DNA of 12,206 bases from Clostridia bacterium (GTDB lineage: Bacteria > Bacillota > Clostridia > Christensenellales > Aristaeellaceae): NCBI GenBank assembly GCA_024404275.1, contig JAKSQG010000036.1, positions 1 to 12,206 on the forward strand, given 5' to 3'. Below are positions 6,651 through 12,206 of the stretch, piece after piece. The position numbers and the translations under genes were made by a program. Position 1 is the first letter of the stretch, and every line of letters starts with the position of its first letter. The notes beneath the pieces are model-generated. The model had not been told where the DNA came from and ran no database searches. It saw only the letters and a list, made by a program, of their open reading frames with translations.

Positions 6651-6694
6651 AAATGCAAACATTAAACAAAAATTAATATATAATGTTCGGAAAT
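6651..6694 (+). promoter_or_regulatory. Inverted pair of PurBox-like sites (candidate PurR operator)
   Basis: On the minus strand 6682-6694 reads ATTTCCGAACATT, which fits the Bacillus/Lactococcus PurR box AWWWCCGAACWWT at every position. On the plus strand 6651-6663 reads AAATGCAAACATT and fits 11 of 13 positions. The two face each other with an 18-bp AT-rich spacer; Bacillus operators are inverted pairs with about 16-17 bp between boxes, one usually stronger. The strong box ends four bases before the -35 hexamer of the purE promoter. In Bacillus, PurR represses and PRPP releases it; in Lactococcus it activates. Which applies here is not decided by the sequence. Confidence 0.6.
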
Positions 6695-6698
6695 ACGC

Positions 6699-6727
6699 TT
6701 GACAATGGTGGTGAGGTAGGTTAAAAT
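6699..6727 (+). promoter_or_regulatory. Promoter of the purine operon
   Basis: A perfect TTGACA (6699-6704) and TAAAAT (6722-6727) are separated by 17 bp. Transcription should start near 6734, giving a leader of about 145 bases before purE. A second TATAAT at 6679-6684 overlaps the strong PurBox but lacks a -35 box. Confidence 0.85.
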
Positions 6728-6764
6728 GAAGCGCAATGGTTCGTAAAGAAGGAGGACTGTGCCG

Positions 6765-6833
6765 ATGAAAAAGGAACTGTGGTTCACTTCCGGTCTGCAC
6801 AGCCTTTGTATACAAAAACACGCGGCAAAATGA
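6765..6833 (+). CDS. Putative 22-residue leader peptide upstream of purE
   Basis: This short ORF begins MKKELWF, ends KHAAK and stops at TGA (6831-6833). It has one of the best ribosome binding sites in the window, AAGGAGGA (6749-6756), nine bases before the ATG. It starts about 30 bases after the predicted transcript start. Its last eight codons form the 5' arm of the hairpin that precedes purE, and its stop codon is in the loop. No run of a single regulatory amino acid is present; Trp, Phe, Cys and Gln occur once each and His twice. It therefore looks like a leader whose translation controls the hairpin, rather than a functional protein. It could instead be a chance ORF, but the ribosome binding site and its placement argue against that. 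Confidence 0.55.
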   Translation: MKKELWFTSGLHSLCIQKHAAK

Positions 6834-6853
6834 CATACCGCGTGTTTTTGTAT
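6810..6853 (+). terminator. Candidate attenuator hairpin before purE
   Basis: Sixteen perfect base pairs join 6810-6825 (ATACAAAAACACGCGG) and 6838-6853 (CCGCGTGTTTTTGTAT), with a 12-base loop. The GC-rich top, flanked by an A tract on the left and a T tract on the right, is the layout of a bidirectional intrinsic terminator. It lies 24 bases before purE, inside the operon leader. The leader ORF ends in the loop, so a translating ribosome would prevent it from forming. A weaker hairpin just upstream (CTGTG 6777-6781 with CACAG 6798-6802) could act as a pause site. Confidence 0.72.
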
Positions 6854-6877
6854 GTGGATTGAGAAAAGGAGCACCAA

Positions 6878-7363
6878 ATGAAAAAAGTTGCGGTCATCAT
6901 GGGCAGCGACAGCGATCTGCCCGTACTGAAGGGAGCTTTTGAACAGCTCAAAAAGCTGGAGATCCCCTTTGAAGCACATGTATATTCCGCGCACAGAACC
7001 CCCGATGAGGCCGCGTCTTTTGCGGCAAACGCCCGTGAAAATGGCTTTGGCGTGCTGATCGCCGCGGCCGGCAAGGCTGCGCATCTGGCGGGTGCCCTGG
7101 CAGCGCGTACCACCCTGCCTGTGATCGGCATTCCCGTAAAATCCTCCACGCTGGATGGTCTGGACGCCCTTTTGTCTACCGTACAGATGCCCAGCGGCAT
7201 GCCGGTGGCAACGGTCGCCATCGACGGCAGCGCCAACGCGGCACTGCTGGCGGCGCAGATTCTGGCGGTGGAAGACGCTGCCCTTGCGGACAAGCTGGCG
7301 GCGATGCGCAAAAGCCAGCATGATGCCGTCATCGCCAAAGATGCGGCAATTGTAATTGACTGA
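6878..7363 (+). CDS. purE: N5-carboxyaminoimidazole ribonucleotide mutase PurE (class I)
   Basis: PurE converts N5-CAIR to CAIR in purine synthesis, after PurK has carboxylated AIR. The 161-residue protein has the class I motifs: MGSDSD at 8-13, YSAHRTP at 36-42 and AAAGKAAHLAG at 62-72. The last is a variant of the usual AGAGGAAHLPG loop that I recall from Clostridia. MPSGMPV follows at 104-110. The SAHRTP form and the PG-like loop argue against the class II AIR carboxylase. It is the first gene of the purine operon, with AAGGAG (6866-6871) seven bases before the ATG. PurK is not in this window, so its presence elsewhere is required for the class I route. Confidence 0.95.
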   Translation: MKKVAVIMGSDSDLPVLKGAFEQLKKLEIPFEAHVYSAHRTPDEAASFAANARENGFGVLIAAAGKAAHLAGALAARTTLPVIGIPVKSSTLDGLDALLSTVQMPSGMPVATVAIDGSANAALLAAQILAVEDAALADKLAAMRKSQHDAVIAKDAAIVID

Positions 7364-7388
7364 TTATTGAGTGACTAAGGAGAAGAAA

Positions 7389-8426
7389 ATGAAGAGCCAG
7401 AGCGAAAGCTATAAGGCCGCGGGCGTGGATATCACCGCCGGTTACAAGGCCGTTGAATTGATGAAAACCCACATTGCCTCCACGCTGACCAAGGGCGTAT
7501 GCTCCGATATCGGCGGCTTTGGCGGCCTGTTTGAACTGGACCTGACGGGCATGACCCGTCCCGTACTGGTGAGCGGTACCGACGGCGTGGGCACCAAGCT
7601 CAAGATCGCCTTCCTGATGGACAAGCACAACACCGTGGGCATTGACTGCGTAGCTATGTGTGTGAACGATATCATCTGCTGCGGTGCCAAGCCCCTGTTC
7701 TTCCTCGACTATATTGCCTGCGGTAAGAACATTCCCGAACGCATTGCCGACATCGTGGCCGGCGTGGCGGAGGGCTGCGTGCAGTCCGGCGCGGCGCTGA
7801 TTGGCGGCGAGACTGCTGAAATGCCCGGCTTCTATCCTGTGGATGAATACGATCTGGCCGGTTACAGCACCGGTGTGGTGGACCGCAGCCGCATCATTGA
7901 CAACAAAAAAATGCAGGAAGGGGATGTGATCATCGCCCTGCCCTCCAGCGGTGTGCATTCCAACGGCTTCTCCCTCGTGCGCAAGGTGTTTGATGTTGAA
8001 AACTGCGACCTCAAAGCCCCTGTGGCGGAGCTGGGCGGCAAGTCTTTGGGCGAAACGCTGCTGACACCCACCCGCATTTATGTTAAGCCCGTGCTGGCGC
8101 TGCTGGAAAAGGTGGCGGTACGCGGCATCTCCCACATCACGGGCGGCGGCTTCTATGAGAACATTCCGAGAAGTATCCCCGAAGGTCTGTGCGCGAAGAT
8201 CGATCGCAGTGCTGTCAGGGTGCTGCCCATCTTTGACCTGATTGCCAAGACCGGCAACATCCCCGAGCGCGATATGTTCAACACCTTCAACATGGGCGTT
8301 GGCATGAGCGTGATCGTTCCCGCCGAGCAGGCGGAGGAAGCCCTTTCCATCCTGCGGGAAAATGGCGAGGACGCCTATGTTATCGGCAGCGTGATTGCTT
8401 CGGACGCAAAGATTGTGATATGCTGA
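7389..8426 (+). CDS. purM: Phosphoribosylformylglycinamidine cyclo-ligase PurM
   Basis: PurM (AIR synthetase) closes the imidazole ring of FGAM using ATP to give AIR. The protein is 345 residues, the usual family length. Recognisable parts are SGTDGVGTK (62-70), the GIDCVAMCVNDIICCGAKPLF core and its FFLDY continuation, then GGETAEMPGFY, PSSGVHSNGFSLVRK and HITGGGFYENIPR. The ATG at 7389 is preferred: AAGGAG (7377-7382) sits six bases upstream, and the common YKAAGVDI start follows. An in-frame GTG at 7371 would place that ribosome binding site inside the gene. It lies 25 bases after purE, and its end overlaps the next gene by seven bases. Confidence 0.95.
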   Translation: MKSQSESYKAAGVDITAGYKAVELMKTHIASTLTKGVCSDIGGFGGLFELDLTGMTRPVLVSGTDGVGTKLKIAFLMDKHNTVGIDCVAMCVNDIICCGAKPLFFLDYIACGKNIPERIADIVAGVAEGCVQSGAALIGGETAEMPGFYPVDEYDLAGYSTGVVDRSRIIDNKKMQEGDVIIALPSSGVHSNGFSLVRKVFDVENCDLKAPVAELGGKSLGETLLTPTRIYVKPVLALLEKVAVRGISHITGGGFYENIPRSIPEGLCAKIDRSAVRVLPIFDLIAKTGNIPERDMFNTFNMGVGMSVIVPAEQAEEALSILRENGEDAYVIGSVIASDAKIVIC

Positions 8427-9031
8427 GCACCTTTATTTCGGGTATCAGTGCCGGGGTATTGATCGCCATCGGCGGCACGGCATTCCTTTCCTGCGACAGC
8501 CGTTATGCCGGCGCACTGCTGTTTGCGGTTGCCCTGCTGTGTATTTGCTGGAAGGGGTATTATCTGTTTACCGGCAAAATCGGCTATGTGACGGAGGATC
8601 ACAGCGCTGAAAATGTGCTGCGTCTGGTGGTGGGACTGGCGGCAAATCTGCTGACCACCCTGCTGCTGGGATTGCTGCTGCGCTACGCCCTGCCGAACAT
8701 CGGGCTGACGGCAGAAGGGCTGTGCGCGGCGAAATTACAGCAAAGCTTTTTGCAGACGCTCATCCGTGCGTCCTTCTGCGGCATACTGATGTATCTGGCG
8801 GTCAGCGTCTACCGGGAGCAGAAAACGGTGCTGGGCATTGTGTTCTGCATTCCTGTGTTTATCCTGAGCGGCTTTGAGCACTCCATTGCCGATATGTTCT
8901 ACTTCGGCGCTGCCGGAAAGATAGACTTTTCTGTCATCGGCTTTATCGCCGCGGTGGTGCTGGGCAATACCTTGGGCAGCGTACTGCTGCCGCTGCTGAA
9001 CAAAGGGGGAAAACCGCGTGAAAAACAATAA
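8420..9031 (+). CDS. Compact formate/nitrite transporter (FNT) family channel inside the purine operon
   Basis: This 203-residue membrane protein has about six hydrophobic segments and the FNT (FocA/NirC) hallmarks. They are an N-terminal SGISAGVLIAIGG segment, LFTG at 49-52 matching the loop with the gating threonine (T51), KLQQSFLQTLIRASFCG, and SGFEHSIADMF at 150-160 with the central histidine (H154). The final segment contains VLGNTLGSVLLPLL. Typical FNT proteins are about 260-285 residues; this one is shorter because the connecting loops are missing, not because the end is cut. The family moves formate, nitrite or hydrosulfide as weak acids. Its start overlaps purM by seven bases and its end overlaps purN by 14, so it is firmly part of the operon. 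Formate is the most likely substrate, because formate feeds 10-formyl-THF for PurN and the AICAR transformylase; this is inference. Confidence 0.83.
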   Translation: MLSTFISGISAGVLIAIGGTAFLSCDSRYAGALLFAVALLCICWKGYYLFTGKIGYVTEDHSAENVLRLVVGLAANLLTTLLLGLLLRYALPNIGLTAEGLCAAKLQQSFLQTLIRASFCGILMYLAVSVYREQKTVLGIVFCIPVFILSGFEHSIADMFYFGAAGKIDFSVIGFIAAVVLGNTLGSVLLPLLNKGGKPREKQ

Positions 9032-9638
9032 GGCAAGCATTGCCGTACTGGTCTCCGGCGGTGGCACCAATCTGCAGGCCCTGCTGGATGCGCAGAAAAG
9101 CGGCATCCTCAAAAGCGGCAGCATTGAGCTGGTCATCTCCAACAACGCCTCCGCCTATGCGCTGCAGCGCGCCGCCAATGCGGGTGTGGAAGCGCTGACA
9201 CTGACAAAAAAGGCCTGCGGCGGTCAGCAGGGAATGGAGGAAGCCATCATCCATGCGCTGGAGGAAAGAGGCATCGACCTCATTATTCTGGCGGGCTTCA
9301 TGAGCATTCTGAGCGCGGAATTTACCGCCCGCTATGACCACCGTATATTGAACGTCCATCCCTCCCTGATCCCTTCCTTCTGCGGTGCGGGTTTTTATGG
9401 TCTGCATGTGCATGAGGCAGCGCTGGCGAAGGGTGTCAAGGTGACGGGTGCGACTGTGCATTTTGTCAACGAGATTCCAGATGGCGGCGAGATCATTTTG
9501 CAGAAAGCCGTCAATGTCCATGAGGGGGATACGCCCGAAAAGCTGCAGAAGCGCGTGATGCGCCAGGCAGAGTGGAAGATTTTGCCCGCCGCGGCCGAAA
9601 AGGTCAGCGCAAGTTTGATTAACCGACAGGAGAAGTGA
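9018..9638 (+). CDS. purN: Phosphoribosylglycinamide formyltransferase PurN
   Basis: PurN transfers a formyl group from 10-formyl-THF to GAR. The 206-residue protein has the phosphate-binding VSGGGTNLQALL near the N-terminus (GGGTNLQ, 14-20) and the catalytic ILNVHPSLIPSF with N112 and H114. The conserved aspartate follows in NEIPDGGEIILQ (D155). The SFCGAGFYGLHVHEAAL segment is the normal Firmicutes form. It starts with GTG at 9018 inside the end of the formate-channel gene, behind AAGGGGGA. The 14-base overlap points to coupled translation. The formate-independent enzyme is used here, not the formate-consuming PurT, so any use of formate must pass through formate-THF ligase. Confidence 0.96.
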   Translation: MKNNKASIAVLVSGGGTNLQALLDAQKSGILKSGSIELVISNNASAYALQRAANAGVEALTLTKKACGGQQGMEEAIIHALEERGIDLIILAGFMSILSAEFTARYDHRILNVHPSLIPSFCGAGFYGLHVHEAALAKGVKVTGATVHFVNEIPDGGEIILQKAVNVHEGDTPEKLQKRVMRQAEWKILPAAAEKVSASLINRQEK

Positions 9639-9641
9639 GCC

Positions 9642-10361
9642 ATGAATATTTATGAGATCCATAACCTGCCCGAACTGATCCGGGATAACAGCTATGTGGG
9701 CCGCGGCATTGTGATCGGCCTGAGCAAGGATGGCAAAAAGGCTGCGACCGCCTATTTTATCATGGGCCGCAGCGCCAACAGCCGCAACCGCGTTTTTTCC
9801 GAGCAGGACGGTGTGCTGTATACCAAGCCCTTTGATGAATCCAAGGTCGAGGATCCGAGCCTGATCATCTATGCCGCGCTGCGGAAGAACGGCAGCCGCC
9901 TGATCGTGACCAATGGCGACCAGACCGATACCATCGATGATGGTCTGACGGCGGGCAAGAGCTTCAAGGAAGCGCTGGAGAGCCGCGAGTTTGAGCCCGA
10001 TGCTCCCAACTTCACCCCTCGCATCAGCGGCATCGAGTATTTTGAAAACGGCTCCTTCCGCTATGAGATGAGCATTCTCAAGAGTGCTGATGAGCAGGGC
10101 AGCGCCTGCAACCGTTATACCTTCTCCTACAGCCCCATCAAGGGTCTGGGTCATTTTATCCACACCTACATCGGTGATGGCAATCCGCTGCCCACCTTCT
10201 GCGGCGAGCCCGAGCGTGTGGAAATTCCCGATAACATCGACGCATTCACCACGACCCTGTGGGATGCGCTGAACCATGATAACCGCATCTCCCTGTATGT
10301 GCGCTATACCGATATCGCGACCGGCGCGGAAGACAACCGCATGATCAATCAGAACAAGTAA
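9642..10361 (+). CDS. purO: IMP cyclohydrolase, PurO-type
   Basis: This 239-residue protein belongs to the IMP cyclohydrolase family related to archaeal PurO, which closes the ring of FAICAR to IMP, the last step of the pathway. The family signature is clear near the N-terminus: YVGRGIVIG (18-26), AYFIMGRSANSRNRVF (37-52) and VTNGDQTDTI (89-98). Archaeal PurO is about 200 residues, so this protein has a longer C-terminus. It replaces the cyclohydrolase domain normally fused into PurH. AGGAG lies ten bases before the ATG and only three bases separate it from the purN stop. The next gene supplies the preceding reaction, which supports the assignment. The symbol follows the archaeal name. Confidence 0.86.
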   Translation: MNIYEIHNLPELIRDNSYVGRGIVIGLSKDGKKAATAYFIMGRSANSRNRVFSEQDGVLYTKPFDESKVEDPSLIIYAALRKNGSRLIVTNGDQTDTIDDGLTAGKSFKEALESREFEPDAPNFTPRISGIEYFENGSFRYEMSILKSADEQGSACNRYTFSYSPIKGLGHFIHTYIGDGNPLPTFCGEPERVEIPDNIDAFTTTLWDALNHDNRISLYVRYTDIATGAEDNRMINQNK

Positions 10362-10373
10362 GGAGCGGCAACA

Positions 10374-11558
10374 ATGAAAGAGTTTGAACTGAAATACGGC
10401 TGCAACCCCAATCAGAAGCCTGCGAAGATTTTGATGACCGATGGCAGAGACCTGCCCATTGAGATCCTGAACGGCCGCCCCGGCTATATCAATTTTCTGG
10501 ATGCTTTCAACTCCTGGCAGCTGGTGCGTGAGCTGAAGACGGTGCTCAACATGCCCGCCGCGGCTTCCTTCAAGCATGTCAGCCCCACCTCTGCTGCTCT
10601 GGGTCTGCCCCTGAGCGACAAGCTCAAGAAAGCCTGCTTTGTGGAGGATATCAAAGGTCTGGACGAGTCTCCTCTGGCTTGCGCCTATGCCCGTGCCCGC
10701 GGCACCGACCGCATGAGCTCCTTCGGCGACTGGATCGCCCTGTCCGATGTCTGCGATGTGACGACCGCCCGTCTGGTATCCCGCGAGGTGAGCGACGGCA
10801 TCATTGCCCCCGGCTATGAACCCGAAGCACTGGAGATCCTGAAGGGCAAGCGCAAGGGCACCTACAATGTGGTGCGCATCGATCCCGATTATGTGCCCGA
10901 AGAAGTCGAGCGTAAACAGGTATTTGGCATCACCTTTGAGCAGGGACGCAACAACTTCCGCATCGATCATGATCTGCTGAAAAATATCGTGTCCGCCAAC
11001 AAGGACCTGCCCGAAAGCGCTGCCCGCGATCTGATCATCTCTCTCATCACCCTCAAATATACGCAGAGCAACTCCGTCTGCTACGCGGTGGATGGTCAGG
11101 CCATCGGCGTGGGTGCCGGTCAGCAGAGCCGTATCCATTGCACCCGTCTGGCGGGCAGCAAAGCCGATACCTGGTTCCTGCGTCAGTGTGACAAGGTGCT
11201 GAATCTGCCCTTCCGTCCCGAACTGAAGCGTCCCGATCGCGATAACGTGATCGATGGCTATATCAACAAGAATGAAGAGGACGTCTGCGCCGAGGGCATC
11301 TGGCAGAAGTATTTTACCACCCGTCCCGAACCCCTGACCGCCGAGGAAGCCCGCGAGTATCTTTCCACCATCAGTGGTGTGGCGCTGGGCTCTGACGCGT
11401 TCTTCCCCTTCAGCGATAACATTGAGCGTGCCCACAACAGCGGCGTCAGCTACATTGCCGAGCCCGGCGGCTCCATCCGCGATGACGCGGTGATCGATTG
11501 CTGCGACAAGTACAACATGGTGCTGGCCTTTACTGCCATGCGTCTGTTCCACCATTGA
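10374..11558 (+). CDS. AICAR transformylase, stand-alone domain (PurH C-terminal type)
   Basis: This 394-residue protein is the formyltransferase half of PurH without the N-terminal cyclohydrolase domain. It formylates AICAR with 10-formyl-THF. The catalytic SFKHVSP (K67, H68) is present, followed by YARARGTDRMSSFGD, LVSREVSDGIIAPGYE and YTQSNSVCY. GAGQQSRIHCTRLAG, SDAFFPF and a terminal RLFHH complete the set. These stretches closely resemble, from memory, the AICAR transformylase domain of vertebrate ATIC. A usual bifunctional PurH is about 510-590 residues, and nothing upstream encodes the missing domain; the PurO-type gene 12 bases upstream fills that role. AAGGAG precedes the ATG. I leave the symbol blank because purH normally means the fused enzyme. 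Confidence 0.92.
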   Translation: MKEFELKYGCNPNQKPAKILMTDGRDLPIEILNGRPGYINFLDAFNSWQLVRELKTVLNMPAAASFKHVSPTSAALGLPLSDKLKKACFVEDIKGLDESPLACAYARARGTDRMSSFGDWIALSDVCDVTTARLVSREVSDGIIAPGYEPEALEILKGKRKGTYNVVRIDPDYVPEEVERKQVFGITFEQGRNNFRIDHDLLKNIVSANKDLPESAARDLIISLITLKYTQSNSVCYAVDGQAIGVGAGQQSRIHCTRLAGSKADTWFLRQCDKVLNLPFRPELKRPDRDNVIDGYINKNEEDVCAEGIWQKYFTTRPEPLTAEEAREYLSTISGVALGSDAFFPFSDNIERAHNSGVSYIAEPGGSIRDDAVIDCCDKYNMVLAFTAMRLFHH

Positions 11559-11571
11559 TTCGGAGGCACAC

Positions 11572-12206
11572 ATGAAGCTGATCGTGATCGGCGGCGGCGG
11601 CCGTGAGCATGCCATTATCAAAAAACTGCGGGAGAATCCCGCGGTGGAAAAGATCTACGCCCTGCCCGGCAACGGCGGTATGGCGGAAGATGCCGAGTGC
11701 GTGGCCATCGGTGCCACGGAGATCGACAAAATCGTATCCTTTGCCGTGGAAAACCACATTGACTACGCCGTAGTGGCACCCGATGACCCGCTGGTGCTGG
11801 GCTGTGTGGATGCCTTGGAGGAAAAGGGCATTCCCTGCTTTGGTCCCCGTGCCAACGCGGCCATCATTGAAGGCAGCAAGATCTTTTCCAAAAACCTGAT
11901 GAAAAAGTACGGCATCCCCACTGCTGCCTACGAGGTGTTTGACAGCGCCGAAGCGGCTTTGGAGTATCTGGAGCAGACGAGCTATCCCACCGTCATCAAG
12001 GCGGATGGTCTGGCACTGGGCAAGGGTGTCATCATTGCGCAGAGCCGCGAGGAAGCTGAAGAAGCCGTCAGGGAAATGATGCAGAACGGCAAGTTCGGCA
12101 AGAGCGGCGAAAGAGTGGTTATTGAAGAATTTTTGACCGGTCCCGAAGTATCCGTGCTGGCGTTTACCGACGGCAAGTGCGTCAAGCCCATGGTGTCTTC
12201 CATGGA
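11572..12206 (+). CDS. purD: Phosphoribosylamine-glycine ligase PurD, cut at the window edge
   Basis: PurD (GAR synthetase) joins glycine to phosphoribosylamine with ATP, the second step of the pathway. About 211 of the usual 420 or so residues are in the window. They include the N-terminal nucleotide-fold motif IGGGGREHA (6-14), LPGNGG and the VVAPDDPLVLG segment. The ATP-grasp domain is entered with KADGLALGKGV at 143-153, and VVIEEFLTGPEVSVLAF follows. The frame is open to the last base, so the truncation is only the window end. GGAGG lies shortly before the ATG, 13 bases after the AICAR transformylase stop, so it is the next gene of the same operon. Confidence 0.95.
   Translation, partial: MKLIVIGGGGREHAIIKKLRENPAVEKIYALPGNGGMAEDAECVAIGATEIDKIVSFAVENHIDYAVVAPDDPLVLGCVDALEEKGIPCFGPRANAAIIEGSKIFSKNLMKKYGIPTAAYEVFDSAEAALEYLEQTSYPTVIKADGLALGKGVIIAQSREEAEEAVREMMQNGKFGKSGERVVIEEFLTGPEVSVLAFTDGKCVKPMVSSM

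Noticed and set aside
6679..6684. A second -10 box (TATAAT) upstream of purE
   Set aside because: No -35 hexamer lies at a suitable distance, and it falls in the AT-rich spacer and edge of the PurBox pair.
6734..6877. A purine, PRPP or ppGpp riboswitch in the purE leader
   Set aside because: Only about 75 bases lie between the predicted transcript start and the hairpin, most of them the leader ORF, and I see none of the conserved loop sequences of these riboswitches.
7371..7388. An upstream GTG start for purM
   Set aside because: It would place the AAGGAG ribosome binding site inside the coding sequence; the ATG at 7389 is correctly spaced.
8943..11621. An 892-codon open frame on the minus strand across purN, the cyclohydrolase and the transformylase
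   Set aside because: It is antisense to three well-identified genes, has no recognisable domains or ribosome binding site, and is a by-product of the biased codon use of the + strand genes.

Overview
The window looks like chromosomal DNA from a Gram-positive, Clostridia-type gut bacterium. It is moderately GC-rich and has strong AAGGAGG-type ribosome binding sites, sigma-A promoters, a YitT/RqcP/RecO set and Lpl-type sugar permeases. Gene content and codon style fit the Oscillospiraceae/Ruminococcaceae (Faecalibacterium, Gemmiger or Subdoligranulum relatives). That placement comes from recalled family knowledge, not a search, and the genus is uncertain. All supported genes are on the + strand.

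Layout. (1) 1-579: the C-terminal part of a MalG-type sugar ABC permease, with a scrambled or poorly determined 5' part, ending in a textbook terminator. (2) 586-2279: a consensus extended -10 promoter drives a small membrane-anchored protein of unknown function, a YitT-family membrane protein and the ribosome quality-control factor RqcP, closed by a terminator. (3) 2295-3017: recO, interrupted by an in-frame TAG that removes the last 48 codons. (4) 3096-6599: a three-gene CUT1 sugar importer (secreted binding protein and two permeases, no ATPase gene), with a strong hairpin between the binding protein and the permeases and a long terminator at the end. (5) 6651-12206: a purine biosynthesis operon in the order purE, purM, formate/nitrite channel, purN, PurO-type IMP cyclohydrolase, stand-alone AICAR transformylase and purD (cut by the window edge).

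The purine operon is the most interesting part. Upstream of purE lie an inverted pair of sites matching the Bacillus PurR PurBox, a consensus promoter (TTGACA-17-TAAAAT), a 22-residue leader ORF with a near-perfect ribosome binding site, and a terminator-like hairpin. The 5' arm of that hairpin is the end of the leader ORF, and its loop holds the leader stop codon. This suggests two layers of control: PurR-like control of initiation, and translation-coupled attenuation before purE instead of the guanine riboswitch used in Bacillus.

The operon also fuses purine synthesis with one-carbon supply. A compact formate channel gene overlaps both purM and purN. The operon encodes both 10-formyl-THF-dependent enzymes of the pathway, PurN and the AICAR transformylase. 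The last two steps of IMP synthesis are split between an archaeal-type cyclohydrolase and a stand-alone transformylase, rather than a fused PurH. PurF, PurL/Q/S, PurC, PurB and PurK are not in the window. I saw no tRNA, rRNA, CRISPR array, insertion sequence or integrase.
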